From Bacteroides oleiciplenus YIT 12058 (GTDB lineage Bacteria > Bacteroidota > Bacteroidia > Bacteroidales > Bacteroidaceae): a DNA stretch of 64,000 bases. The notes under the pieces are model-generated. The model did not search any database and was not told the origin of the DNA. It saw only the letters and a program-made list of their open reading frames with translations. Both the position numbers and the translations under genes were made by a program. Numbering within the stretch: position 1 is the stretch's first letter; each line of letters opens with the position of its first letter. This document shows positions 1 to 9,450 of the stretch, piece by piece. Where the stretch lies: the NCBI RefSeq assembly GCF_000315485.1, contig NZ_JH992941.1, positions 1,333,312 to 1,397,311 on the forward strand, given 5' to 3'.

Positions 1-1
1 A

Positions 2-298
2 AATTCGGTCGCTTTCAAGGAACTTATGATAGCTCCTGTCCTTGTTTCCGGAATAAACAGTGCTCAAACTAGTCTTGAGACATCTTATGGCAGAGTGGAA
101 TGTAGATGGAAGGATGAGACAGACGGCTTTTCTATGGATGTCACTATTCCGCCGGGAAGCATTGCAACAGTAGTGCTCCCTTGTCCTAAAGACGGTAAGG
201 TAATGGATGCAGGTAGAAATGTGAAGGTTGACAAATACGATAATGGTAAGGCATATATTAAGATTGGTTCAGGTAATTATAAATTTACAACAAAATGA
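2..298 (+). CDS. Alpha-L-rhamnosidase GH78, C-terminal end (5' partial)
   Basis: The reading frame is open from base 2, so the gene starts left of the window; the first in-frame ATG (26) is not a start. About 98 residues remain. They resemble the C-terminal beta-sandwich of GH78 rhamnosidases: a strand ending in LVSG, then SLETSYGRVECRW, a VTIPPGSIATVVLP segment and a closing GSGNYKF. The complete GH78 enzyme at 4913-8503 ends in the same order of motifs (YGRIESSW, FTVPGNTTALLYLP, LQSGKYSFEV). The catalytic barrel is not in view. The stop overlaps the start of the isomerase gene by 4 bp, so the two are probably translated together. The role inferred is removal of terminal L-rhamnose from plant or microbial glycans. 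Confidence 0.8.
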   Translation, partial: NSVAFKELMIAPVLVSGINSAQTSLETSYGRVECRWKDETDGFSMDVTIPPGSIATVVLPCPKDGKVMDAGRNVKVDKYDNGKAYIKIGSGNYKFTTK

Positions 299-1701
299 AT
301 AAAGTAAAAGTAGGATTGGCATGTATCGGACTTGATACATACTGGAAACAATTTGACGGATTGTTGGACAGACTCTTGTCCGGCAATGGTATAATAAAAG
401 AAAAATTAGAGAAATATGGGGCTGAGGTTGTGGATGTAGGTATGATAGATACTCCCTTTAAAGCCTCATTGGCAGTCGATATGCTTCATGGAGTAGAACT
501 CTTGTTTGTCTATATATCTACTTATGCCCTTTCCTCCACTGTATTACCTATTGCAAAAGGAATTAAAAGCAGAGTTATTCTTCTTAATGTTCAACCTTCC
601 GCTGCTATAAATTACAATTATATCAACTCATTGGATGATAGAGGGAAAATGACTGGTGAATGGCTCGCGAATTGTCAAGTTTGTTCTCTGCCTGAAATCG
701 CCAGCGTGTTCAGACGTACGGGAGTTGCCTTCAGTGTAATTACTGGGCATATGGAGCAGAAAGAGGTATGGAGTGAGATAAAAGAATGGGTGATGGCAGT
801 GAGTGCAGTTTATGGTATGCGGCATAACAACTTGGCTGTTTTGGGACATTACTATTGCGGTATGCTGGATGTTTATACTGACCTGACGCGTCAATGTGGT
901 GTATTTGGAACTCATATTGAACTTGTTGAGATGTGTGAGCTGAAAAAGTTCTGGGATGGCGTCAATCAGAATGATATTAAAGCCAAAATAGCTCAGTTCG
1001 AGAATGAGTTCACCATTGATTCCCGTTGCAGTAAACATGAGCTTATTCGTGCTGCTAAGACATCTGTAGCTCTTGACAGACTTGTAGAGAAGCATAATAT
1101 AGGCTCCATGGCCTATTATTATGAGGGGGAAGATGATTATCAGGATATTGTTACTTCGATAATAGCTGGGAATACTCTTTTGACGTCAAAAGGCATTCCT
1201 ATAGCCGGAGAATGTGAGGTAAAAAATGCTCAAGCCATGAAAATATTCTCCCTTATGGGTGCCGGAGGTTCATTCAGTGAGTTCTATGGTTTGGATTTTA
1301 ATGATGATGTAGTAATGCTTGGGCATGATGGACCTACACATATAAGCATTGCTCAGGGAAATGCAGAGTTGGTTCCGTTGCCAATATATCACGGTAAACC
1401 CGGCTCTGGGCTTTCCATTCAGATGAGCGTGAAACATGGTGATGTGACTATTCTTTCTGTATGTGAGGATACACAAGATATTTACCTGCTTGTAGCTGAA
1501 GGAAAATCAGTGAAAGGCCCTGTACTTAATATAGGGAACACCAATAGCCGTTATAAATTCTCTATAGGAGCCAAAGAGTTTATTAATGCTTGGTCCGAAT
1601 CAGGACCGTCTCACCACTGTGCGATTGGAGTAGGACATTTAGGAACGACTATTGAGAAATTTGGTTCTCTACTTGGCATAAAGACAATTAAAATATGTTA
1701 G
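295..1701 (+). CDS. AraA-like L-arabinose/L-fucose isomerase family protein
   Basis: A 468-residue cytosolic protein without a signal peptide. It resembles the L-arabinose isomerase (AraA) family, which interconverts aldoses and ketoses with a divalent metal. Likely metal or active-site positions are the acidic GECE segment, the Glu in SEFYG, the His in LGHDGPTH and the C-terminal GPSHH stretch; they occur in the same order as the Glu/Glu/His/His set of AraA. It is somewhat shorter than E. coli AraA (about 500 residues). The ATG overlaps the upstream GH78 stop by 4 bp. A cytosolic isomerase inside a rhamnosidase cluster suggests that it handles the released sugar or another deoxy or pentose sugar; the true substrate cannot be read from sequence. 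Confidence 0.65.
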   Translation: MNKVKVGLACIGLDTYWKQFDGLLDRLLSGNGIIKEKLEKYGAEVVDVGMIDTPFKASLAVDMLHGVELLFVYISTYALSSTVLPIAKGIKSRVILLNVQPSAAINYNYINSLDDRGKMTGEWLANCQVCSLPEIASVFRRTGVAFSVITGHMEQKEVWSEIKEWVMAVSAVYGMRHNNLAVLGHYYCGMLDVYTDLTRQCGVFGTHIELVEMCELKKFWDGVNQNDIKAKIAQFENEFTIDSRCSKHELIRAAKTSVALDRLVEKHNIGSMAYYYEGEDDYQDIVTSIIAGNTLLTSKGIPIAGECEVKNAQAMKIFSLMGAGGSFSEFYGLDFNDDVVMLGHDGPTHISIAQGNAELVPLPIYHGKPGSGLSIQMSVKHGDVTILSVCEDTQDIYLLVAEGKSVKGPVLNIGNTNSRYKFSIGAKEFINAWSESGPSHHCAIGVGHLGTTIEKFGSLLGIKTIKIC

Positions 1702-1873
1702 CTGTTCTGAGTCTATGTTAGGTTTAACTTTTGCAATCGAATCATAGCTGGATAAATTACAACGATTTGATATACAATGAGCAAAATTCAAACTAGTTCT
1801 TATAATTAATAACTCAATTATTGTCGGATGCGATTTACTGTATCATTATTAATGTTGAAACAAAAATCTATTT

Positions 1874-4828
1874 ATGAAAAAGAAGTATACTAATAAGATT
1901 GTATTAAAATACATTGTTTCTATTTTATTTCATATAATTCCATTGCAAGGTGTAGCTCAGATTAGTTTTGAGGAATTTAAAAGTCCGCTTCAAGAGATGG
2001 AACCGTGGGTTTATTGGATGTGGGTAAATGGAAATGTTAGCAAAGAAGGAGTTGAGAAAGATTTGGAGGCAATGCACCGTGTAGGTATTAATGGAGCAAT
2101 TATTCTTGATGTAGATCAATATAGTCCGAATGGCCCTGTTGTATATAACGATGAAAAATGGCAGGACATTTTTCACCATACGATTGTTACGGCACAGCGA
2201 TTAGGTATGGAAATTGGTGCTAATAATGGTGCTGGATATTGGGGAAGTGGAGGCCCGTGGATAAAACCTGAGATGGCCATGCAGTGGGTAGTAAGTAGTG
2301 AAACTTATATTCGTGGAGGCAGTCGATGGAGTGGAGTCTTGAAATCTCCTGGGTTGGGTGAGGATTATTGTGATATAGCTGTTATAGCAGTAGGTGTGAT
2401 AGATACTGTACCGGAAAAGCGTTATAATATTCTCGATTTTCCTCTGAAAAGTTGCCAGAATCCGGGTAATGCAGGTCCAGTACGATACTCTTGTGCGAAA
2501 GCAACTTATAATGCATTACGATGGCCGGGATTTCCACGATACTTAATGTATAGGGGGACACAAAGTGCTCCTTTGGATGAGGTAGCTCCCTCTCAAACTA
2601 TTATACCACAGAACAGGGTTGTCAATCTTACTGAAAAGATGCAAAGTAATGGAATTTTGGAATGGGATGTACCTGAAGGTGAATGGACGATCATTCGTTT
2701 TGGTCATCAATGGACAGGAAGTTGTATAGGTCCTGTAACAGATGAGGCTATAGGCCCCGAAACAGATAAATTGAGTAAAGAAGCCACTAGATTTCATTTT
2801 AATAAGATTGTGAAAGATTTGAAACGCAGTGCTGATAGTAATACTTTTACAACTATTCATATTGATAGTTGGGAAGGGGGAGGACAGAATTGGACACCTG
2901 GTTTTGAAGAATTATTTAGGGAGCGTCGTGGATATGATATTTTACCTTGGTTACCGGTTTTGACAGGACGTATCATTAACTCCCTACAGGAATCTGAACG
3001 TTTTATGTTTGATTTGCGTAGGACAATTAGTGAACTGTTTGTTGAAAACTATATTAAAGAAATTCAGCAATTAGCGCATAAGGAAAAGCTTAAATTTTCT
3101 TATGAAAGTTATACTACTCCTGCAAATGATATGGATGTAATGCAGTATGTCGATATTCCTATGGCTGAATTTTGGATACCTGTGGGGTGGCATCCGAATT
3201 TTGATCCTACTATTAAATTAATGGCATCAGCATCTCATTTAAATGGAACTTCAATAGTTGCGGCAGAAGCATTGACTGCTTCTGGTGCTGAACGGTGGCA
3301 ATGGCATCCTGCTATGATGAAGCCGTTGGTTGATGCTGCTTTTTGTGGAGGAATAAACCGTTTAGTCTTTCATCGTTATTCTAGTCAATATTTTGATGTG
3401 GACGGTCCTGGTATTCAGATGAATATGTGGGGCGCTAAATATGAACGTACAAATACTTGGTGGGAATTTTCTACGGCATGGCATAAATACATCTCTCGTT
3501 GTCAATACTTGCTACAAAAAGGTACTTTTTGTGCTGATGTGTTAGCTCTCCAATCAGAAGAACCTGGGCGACGTTTTTCTGAGATAGAATTGGCTGGATA
3601 TGATTATGATGTAATAGGGGCGGAGGCCTTTAAAAAGGTATCGGCAACAGAAAAAGGATGTCGATTTCCTGGACGTCCTTTTTATAAATTACTTTTGTTA
3701 CCAGATACTGAAACAATGACAGTTGATATGTTAATACGTATTCGAGAACTTGTTCGTAATGGAGCTACGGTAATAGGAAAAAGACCCAGATCTGTACCTG
3801 GGCTTTTAAATTATAAAAAAGAAGAGAAAGTACTACAGAAAGTTGCCGATGAACTGTGGGGGACTATCGAAAGTGGAGCAAAGAAACATCATTTTGGGAA
3901 AGGTACAGTTTATTCTGGTATGAGTATTGAAGAGGTTTTATCCCATATAGGAGTTGTACCAGACTTTGCAGCTGATTATAATTTGAAATACATACATTAT
4001 ACCATAAATCAAGAAGATTATTATTTTGTTGCTAATACCAGTAATGATGAATTTATTGCTACATGTACTTTTCGTGTAAATGGTAAAGAAGCTGAAGTAT
4101 GGGATGCAGAAACAGGGGAAAGATATGTTGTGGAGGTAGTTACTAATACTGATGGCACTACTAAAATACAACTGCCTTTTTCTCCAACAAAAAGTTGGTT
4201 TGTTGTTTTTCGTTCATCTGTAGATTGCAATTTACCTATGTTACCTGTACAATATAAAGCTATAAATAAGAAAGTTTTAGAAGGTACTTGGACACTGAGT
4301 TTTCCGAAAGGATGGGATATATCAACTAAAATAGAATTACCAGAGCTTATATCATGGAGTGAATATGCAGATAATGAAGTGAAATATTTTAGTGGAACGG
4401 GGCGATATGAAAAAACAATCTTAGTAGATGAAAAGATGTTATCTTGCCAATTACCATTAATATTGGATTTAGGGCGAGTGGAAGTGATGGCACGTCTGAA
4501 GATAAACGGCAAGGATCTTGGTATCGCATGGCGTTCTCCTTATTGCTTTGATATTACAAAAGCGGTGGTTAAAGGGCAAAATAAGATTGAAATTGAGGTA
4601 GTCAATCTTTGGGCTAATCGACTGATAGGCGACGAACAGTTTCCCGACGATGTAGGATATGATAATGAAGGAACGATGAAGGTATGGCCTGAATGGTTAT
4701 TAAAAAGGAAGAAACGTCCAACTGCTCGTAAAGTGTTTTCAGCGCGGAAACAGTGGAGCAATAGTGATTCTTTGCTACTGTCGGGATTGTTAGGGCCTGT
4801 CACATTGTTCAATAAGGTGATAGAATGA
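1874..4828 (+). CDS. GH106-type glycoside hydrolase (probable alpha-L-rhamnosidase)
   Basis: A 984-residue protein with an N-terminal signal peptide ending near VAQ (residue about 30). The N-terminal part has the GH106 signature features: WVYWMWVNGNVSKEGVEKDLEAM, then NNGAGYWGSGGPW, consistent with a (beta/alpha)8 barrel. The middle carries IHIDSWEGGGQNW and SYESY, where acidic residues could serve in catalysis. The C-terminal part has an HYTINQEDYYFVANTS segment and a jelly-roll domain ending in LSGLLGPVTLFN. The same closing module occurs in the partial gene at the right edge (SGLLGPVKI). GH106 enzymes are inverting alpha-L-rhamnosidases in Bacteroides pectin loci. It lies 172 bp after the isomerase and 84 bp before a GH78 gene. 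Confidence 0.75.
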   Translation: MKKKYTNKIVLKYIVSILFHIIPLQGVAQISFEEFKSPLQEMEPWVYWMWVNGNVSKEGVEKDLEAMHRVGINGAIILDVDQYSPNGPVVYNDEKWQDIFHHTIVTAQRLGMEIGANNGAGYWGSGGPWIKPEMAMQWVVSSETYIRGGSRWSGVLKSPGLGEDYCDIAVIAVGVIDTVPEKRYNILDFPLKSCQNPGNAGPVRYSCAKATYNALRWPGFPRYLMYRGTQSAPLDEVAPSQTIIPQNRVVNLTEKMQSNGILEWDVPEGEWTIIRFGHQWTGSCIGPVTDEAIGPETDKLSKEATRFHFNKIVKDLKRSADSNTFTTIHIDSWEGGGQNWTPGFEELFRERRGYDILPWLPVLTGRIINSLQESERFMFDLRRTISELFVENYIKEIQQLAHKEKLKFSYESYTTPANDMDVMQYVDIPMAEFWIPVGWHPNFDPTIKLMASASHLNGTSIVAAEALTASGAERWQWHPAMMKPLVDAAFCGGINRLVFHRYSSQYFDVDGPGIQMNMWGAKYERTNTWWEFSTAWHKYISRCQYLLQKGTFCADVLALQSEEPGRRFSEIELAGYDYDVIGAEAFKKVSATEKGCRFPGRPFYKLLLLPDTETMTVDMLIRIRELVRNGATVIGKRPRSVPGLLNYKKEEKVLQKVADELWGTIESGAKKHHFGKGTVYSGMSIEEVLSHIGVVPDFAADYNLKYIHYTINQEDYYFVANTSNDEFIATCTFRVNGKEAEVWDAETGERYVVEVVTNTDGTTKIQLPFSPTKSWFVVFRSSVDCNLPMLPVQYKAINKKVLEGTWTLSFPKGWDISTKIELPELISWSEYADNEVKYFSGTGRYEKTILVDEKMLSCQLPLILDLGRVEVMARLKINGKDLGIAWRSPYCFDITKAVVKGQNKIEIEVVNLWANRLIGDEQFPDDVGYDNEGTMKVWPEWLLKRKKRPTARKVFSARKQWSNSDSLLLSGLLGPVTLFNKVIE

Positions 4829-4912
4829 TTTTTTATTTGATATCATATGTTTCTTTTTGGCAAAAATGTTGTACTTTTATTCCGAAAATAAGGTCTTTTA
4901 TAAATCTATTAT

Positions 4913-7900
4913 ATGGGAAAAATAAAAATCTATTTTATTTTTATCTTTTTTTTGAAAGTCTGTTATCCTGTGTTGCTGCATGCCGCAGGCAACCCCGTTT
5001 CCATCGGCAAACTGAAAGTAGAATATGCCGAAACCCCATTGGGAATAGATGTGGAGAAACCCCGCTTCAGTTGGCAGATGGAAGTGGCGGACCACGAAAG
5101 GGGATACTTCCAAACGAACTATCAGGTTCTGGTTGCCACTGAGAAAGGGCAACTGGTGTGGGATAGCGGAAAGATAAAGAGTGACCTTTCATTGAACATC
5201 GAATACGCCGGTGAACCCTTGCAACCTGCCACCCGCTATGCCTGGCGGGTGAACGTCTGGAACCAGAGAGGCGAGCAATCCTCAGCAAGCTCCTGGTTTG
5301 AAACCGGGCTGATGAGCAGCGACTCCGCCTATCAGGGATGGAGCGGCGCCAAGTGGATTGGCGGGGGAGATGAGGACATGGTGCTGTATTCGCATTATCT
5401 TCCGGTGTTTAAGCTGAACTTTTCCCTTCAACTGGATGAGGCATCCGCAACTACCCGTGCAGCTCTTATCTACGGTGCCAATGACGAACGCCTGATGGAT
5501 AAGAACAAGAACCTGTATCATCTGGAAAACCGCCCGGATGAATCTTATATCAAGATAGAACTCGATATCGCCCCACTGACTGAGGGCAAAGAAGCCCTGC
5601 TGAACGTCTACAGAGTGGGCTATCATCCGGATGACAAACAGGATGCCCCTTTCAAGAGTTTCCCTATTCCGCAACACTTGATTAATAAAGACAATCAATA
5701 TGCCCGGCACACGATAAGCCTTACATCCGAACTGGGTTTTACGAGATTCTATATCAATAGCGCAAAAGGAGAGATTAACCATGCACAGGCGGGGAGCAAT
5801 CAGGCAAAGGCGGAGACTGACAACGCAAAGTCTGAAATCGGCTCTGTCAATCTGAATCCTCTGGGACAAGGCGGCGACTTCATCGCCTTCCCGGTAGTGG
5901 GAGACCTCGGCTTTGCCGTTCCCGCCGGACAAGCAGCTTCCTTCTCAAAAGTGGAGATTGCCAATCTCAGAAGTCCTGCGCATGTGATAGCAACGGTGAA
6001 GGACAAGGATTACCGAGTGGCTGGCGATGCCTCCGCTGCTTTTGAAACGTTCACCCCGAAAGGAAACTCCGCCCCGATGCTTCGTACCGTCTTTACCTCT
6101 TCCGGTGCGGAAGTTGCCAAAGCACGACTGTACGTCACCGCACGCGGCATCTATGAAATCTATCTGAATGGCAAGCGGGTGGGAGACGACTACTTCAACC
6201 CCGGAATTACCCAATACAATAAAACTCATTTATATCAGACGTTCGATGTGACGGAGTATCTGCATTCCGGTAAGAATGCCCTCGGGGCTTTGCTGGCGGA
6301 AGGTTGGTGGAGTGGTGGCTCCACCTTCATGGGCGGTTACTGGAACTTCTTCGGAGACCGACAGTCACTGTTGGCAAAGTTGGTCATCACGTATGCCGAT
6401 GGGCAGGAAAAGGTGATAGTCACCGAGCCCTCCACCTGGCAATATTTCAATAACGGGCCTGTGGCCTACGGTAGTTTCTTCCAAGGCGAAGTGTACGATG
6501 CCCTGAAAGAAACCAGCGTGGAAGGCTGGAGCACCGTCGGCTATCGTGCATCGGGCTGGAAACCGGCCAAGGAGATTGCCCTGGAGAGCAATATCTGCCG
6601 GGAAGGATACCCCGGCGTGAACGACTACTCCGGCTTTGCACTCCTCGGACAGTTCGGGCAGACTGTGAAAGAGATTGATGAACTGACAGCTATCTCGGTT
6701 GAAGAAGTCCGCCCCGGTGTGTTTGTCTATGATATGGGACAGAACATGGTGGGCGTGCCAAAGATTCACCTTTTGGGCATAAAGCCGGGAACGAAAATCA
6801 ACCTCCGCTTTGCCGAGGTGAAATATCCCGATTTGCCCGAATATGCGGGAAACACCGGCATGATGATGCTTGAGAATATCCGTGCGGCTATGGCACAGGA
6901 CATTTATATCGCCCGGGGCGGGCAGGAAACCATTCATCCCCGCTTTACCTACCACGGTTATCGCCTTCTGGAGATAACGGGCATTGACAAACCTTTGCCG
7001 CTGGAATCTGTGAAAGGAGTGGTGCTCAGCTCTATCCATCAGTTGGCCTCCCACTACGAAAGCTCTAATGCGAAGGTGAATAAACTCTGGAAGAACATCA
7101 TCTGGTCTTCCTATGGCAACTTCGTCTCCATCCCCACCGACTGTCCGCAACGCAATGAGCGTCTGGGATGGATGGGAGATATTTCGGTATTCTCCCGCAC
7201 GGCAACCTATCTGGCAGATGTGCCGCAGTTCCTGAGGAGGTATCTGCGCTCGGCACGCGACTCGCAGCATGCCGACGGGCGCTTTCCGGACATTGCCCCT
7301 CTGGGCATCGGCTTTGGCGGCCTGTTGTGGGGAAGTGCGGGGATAACGGTGCCCTGGGAATGTTATCAGCAATACGGCGACAAGGCTTTGCTGGCCGAAC
7401 ACTACGACGCCATGAAGCGCTATATCTCTTATATTCTCGAAAACACAATTGAGACGGAAACGAACCTGATTGTGCAGAACAGAGCATGGGGAGACCTGTG
7501 CGACTGGCTGGGACTGGAAGACGAAAAGAATGATAAGTCGCTCGTATGGGAAGCTTATTTCATCTATGATCTGGAGCTAATGAGCAAGATGGCCGCTGCT
7601 CTGGGCAAGACTGTTGATGCAGAGTGGTTCAGAGAACTTCATGCCGCCAGGAAGGATTTCTTCAATAAGACGTATATACAACCGGGAACAGGGAAGACGG
7701 TCTTTTCAGCTTTCAGTCCCGAGAAGAAAGGAACATTTGTAGATATACAGACTTCCTACGTGTTGCCACTGGCTTTTGACATCATCGACCAGGAAAATAA
7801 GAGTAAGGTAGTGACGAATCTGGCAAAGACAGTTGTCCGCGAGAATACTACCGACAGGGGCAGACAGTGTCCTGCCTATTCATTAATGACCGGATTCATC

Positions 7901-8503
7901 GGCACGGCATGGATTAGCAAGGCGCTGTCCGATAATGGATACACCGATTTGGCTTATAAACTGTTGCAACAGACCAGTTATCCCTCATGGCTCTATTCCG
8001 TAGACCAGGGGGCCACTACCATTTGGGAGCGTCTGAACTCTTATACCCACACGGAGGGTTTCGGGGGAAACAACCGCATGAATTCCTTCAATCATTATTC
8101 CTTCGGTGCGGTGGGTGCATGGATGTACGGCTATTCTTTGGGCATACAGCGAGATGAAAACACTCCTGCCTTCAAGCACTTCCTGCTCAAACCGGAGATA
8201 GACCCGACAGGGCAGATGACGTTTGCAAAGGGCTATTATGATTCCATGTACGGACGCATTGAAAGTAGCTGGAGAGTGGAGAATGGGGTAATTCATTATG
8301 ACTTTACCGTTCCCGGCAATACGACGGCTTTGCTCTATCTTCCTTCCACGGCGGCGAAGTACATCAGAGAGAACGGGAAGTTTGTTGGTAAAATGCGCAG
8401 AGGAATAGAATATATGGGGGAAGAGGATGGAAAGATGATGCTGAAACTTCAATCCGGAAAATACTCGTTCGAGGTGAGGAAGAAAAGGTTGGCTAAGAAG
8501 TAA
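4913..8503 (+). CDS. Alpha-L-rhamnosidase GH78, full length
   Basis: A 1196-residue secreted enzyme with a signal peptide ending near LLHAAG. Domain order: N-terminal fibronectin-like domain (VEYAETPLGIDVEKPRFSW), carbohydrate-binding beta-sandwich domains including ARLYVTARGIYEIYLNG, the (alpha/alpha)6 catalytic barrel, and a C-terminal beta-sandwich. The GH78 signature FVSIPTDCPQRNERLGWMGD is present with its acidic residues, followed by WGDLCDW and TTIWERLNSY. GH78 enzymes are inverting alpha-L-rhamnosidases. An Ala/Lys/Glu-rich insert near residues 286-311 shows a seven-residue repeat (AQAGSNQ, AKAETDN, AKSEIGS). The coding region is visibly richer in G and C than the genes on its left, suggesting a different history. 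It converges on the cupin gene across an 11-bp-phased array. Confidence 0.9.
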   Translation: MGKIKIYFIFIFFLKVCYPVLLHAAGNPVSIGKLKVEYAETPLGIDVEKPRFSWQMEVADHERGYFQTNYQVLVATEKGQLVWDSGKIKSDLSLNIEYAGEPLQPATRYAWRVNVWNQRGEQSSASSWFETGLMSSDSAYQGWSGAKWIGGGDEDMVLYSHYLPVFKLNFSLQLDEASATTRAALIYGANDERLMDKNKNLYHLENRPDESYIKIELDIAPLTEGKEALLNVYRVGYHPDDKQDAPFKSFPIPQHLINKDNQYARHTISLTSELGFTRFYINSAKGEINHAQAGSNQAKAETDNAKSEIGSVNLNPLGQGGDFIAFPVVGDLGFAVPAGQAASFSKVEIANLRSPAHVIATVKDKDYRVAGDASAAFETFTPKGNSAPMLRTVFTSSGAEVAKARLYVTARGIYEIYLNGKRVGDDYFNPGITQYNKTHLYQTFDVTEYLHSGKNALGALLAEGWWSGGSTFMGGYWNFFGDRQSLLAKLVITYADGQEKVIVTEPSTWQYFNNGPVAYGSFFQGEVYDALKETSVEGWSTVGYRASGWKPAKEIALESNICREGYPGVNDYSGFALLGQFGQTVKEIDELTAISVEEVRPGVFVYDMGQNMVGVPKIHLLGIKPGTKINLRFAEVKYPDLPEYAGNTGMMMLENIRAAMAQDIYIARGGQETIHPRFTYHGYRLLEITGIDKPLPLESVKGVVLSSIHQLASHYESSNAKVNKLWKNIIWSSYGNFVSIPTDCPQRNERLGWMGDISVFSRTATYLADVPQFLRRYLRSARDSQHADGRFPDIAPLGIGFGGLLWGSAGITVPWECYQQYGDKALLAEHYDAMKRYISYILENTIETETNLIVQNRAWGDLCDWLGLEDEKNDKSLVWEAYFIYDLELMSKMAAALGKTVDAEWFRELHAARKDFFNKTYIQPGTGKTVFSAFSPEKKGTFVDIQTSYVLPLAFDIIDQENKSKVVTNLAKTVVRENTTDRGRQCPAYSLMTGFIGTAWISKALSDNGYTDLAYKLLQQTSYPSWLYSVDQGATTIWERLNSYTHTEGFGGNNRMNSFNHYSFGAVGAWMYGYSLGIQRDENTPAFKHFLLKPEIDPTGQMTFAKGYYDSMYGRIESSWRVENGVIHYDFTVPGNTTALLYLPSTAAKYIRENGKFVGKMRRGIEYMGEEDGKMMLKLQSGKYSFEVRKKRLAKK

Positions 8504-8543
8504 GAAGTCGGCTGGGAAGTACAAACTTGTTCTTGCTGATACT

Positions 8544-8649
8544 TTGCCAATGTTTTGCCAAGGCTTTGGCAAGCCCTTGCCACCCCTTTGGCAAAGTCTT
8601 GCCACAGCCTTGACAAAAGTTTGCCAAAGGGGTGGCAAAACATTGGCAA
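8544..8649. repeat. 11-bp-phased inverted-word array A (TTGCCA/TTGGCA)
   Basis: Ten copies of TTGCCA or its opposite-strand form TTGGCA, two of them degenerate, start at 8544, 8555, 8566, 8577, 8588, 8599, 8610, 8621, 8632 and 8643, exactly 11 bp apart. The outer arms are perfect inverted repeats (8544-8560 with 8633-8649), as are the inner arms (8580-8595 with 8620-8635), so a branched hairpin can form. It fills the spacer between two convergent genes and may act as a bidirectional terminator. Confidence 0.9.
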
Positions 8650-8654
8650 TGTAT

Positions 8655-9164
8655 TTACTTCAGAATCGCCTCAGTGTACTGCTTGTCGTCTACCGGTTCG
8701 AGCCAAGTGTTCTTGTTGGTTTGCGGATTACATTCGATGGCGAGGTGGGAGAACCAACTGTCGGGCGCGGCACCGTGCCAGTGCTCCACGTTGGCGGGGA
8801 TTTCCACTATATCACCCGGCAACAGCAGGCGGGCGGCTTCGCCACGTGCCTGATAATATCCTTTGCCACTTATGGCTATCAGAATTTGTCCGCCTGTGTG
8901 GCTATGCCAGTTGTTGCGGCAACCCGGTTCGAAGGTTACGTTAGAGATGGGGCAGTTCAGGTCCTTGTTCTGCGTCAGCCGGGCCAGATAGGCCTGCCCT
9001 ATGAAATACTGTGAAAACATTTCCGGCAGTTTATCACCTGTGGGAAATACACTTGTTTGTTCAGGAGATTTCTTTTCCATGTTCTGTGCATTTAATTGGT
9101 TACAACAGTTGGGCAATGCCATTGCCACAGCCATAAAAATAGGTATTAACTTCTTCATATCCAT
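8655..9164 (-). CDS. Secreted cupin-domain protein
   Basis: A 169-residue protein with an N-terminal hydrophobic signal region (IFMAVAMALPNCCNQLNAQ; the Cys pair could be a lipobox, but it is not typical). The body is one cupin barrel. Motif 1 is NNWHSHTGGQILIAISGKGYY, with two His as likely metal ligands. Motif 2 is LLLPGDIVEIPANVEHWHG, again with His. Small cupins of this kind often sit next to carboxymuconolactone-decarboxylase-like proteins, but no such partner is here. It has its own promoter-like element at 9229-9236 and ends at the repeat array shared with the GH78 gene. Function unknown beyond a probable metal-dependent small-molecule role in the periplasm. Confidence 0.8.
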   Translation of the reverse strand: MDMKKLIPIFMAVAMALPNCCNQLNAQNMEKKSPEQTSVFPTGDKLPEMFSQYFIGQAYLARLTQNKDLNCPISNVTFEPGCRNNWHSHTGGQILIAISGKGYYQARGEAARLLLPGDIVEIPANVEHWHGAAPDSWFSHLAIECNPQTNKNTWLEPVDDKQYTEAILK

Positions 9165-9189
9165 ATTGCTTTGAGGTATTAAAAAAGAC

Positions 9190-9236
9190 TTAACCGGAGG
9201 AAGGGGGGTAGTTTCCTTCTTCCGGTTACAAAGTTA
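9190..9236 (-). promoter_or_regulatory. Promoter -7 element and leader hairpin of the cupin gene
   Basis: Read on the minus strand, 9229-9236 is TAACTTTG, matching TAnnTTTG. No clear -33 TTTG is seen at the usual distance. The leader that follows holds an imperfect hairpin (AACCGGA at about 9192-9198 with TCCGGTT at 9221-9227). Confidence 0.4.
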
Positions 9237-9326
9237 CGGCATTCAAAGTTGGGAGGCTGTATACGGATTACTGATTGTTATACCAATTTTACGGAAGTGA
9301 TACTCTTGGAGGAAGGGCAGCCTCTT

Positions 9327-9425
9327 TTACATATCTTCCATGGATAATCCCATATATTCTACTTGATAATTCGTTAAGTCGGAACTTTCAATGAAGAAAC
9401 TACCTTTTGTCCGTAAACGTTCCAT
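9327..9425 (-). CDS. Possible 32-residue small protein downstream of glpT
   Basis: ATG at 9425 opens a 32-codon frame (MERLRTKGSFFIESSDLTNY and on to MEDM, stop at 9327). It starts 25 bp after the GlpT stop. The frame is also open upstream of the ATG and overlaps the glpT 3' end. The composition looks protein-like, but I recognise no family. It could be a small translated gene at the end of the operon or a chance frame. Confidence 0.25.
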   Translation of the reverse strand: MERLRTKGSFFIESSDLTNYQVEYMGLSMEDM

Positions 9426-9450
9426 ATCTATTTTTTGTTTCTGAATATCT

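Noticed and set aside
6365..7402. Long minus-strand frame inside the GH78 gene
   Set aside because: A 345-codon shadow frame in a G+C-rich gene; no motif, and the opposite strand is a clear enzyme.
8544..9014. Plus-strand frames over array A and the cupin gene
   Set aside because: They begin in the repeat array and then run antisense to the clearly real cupin gene.
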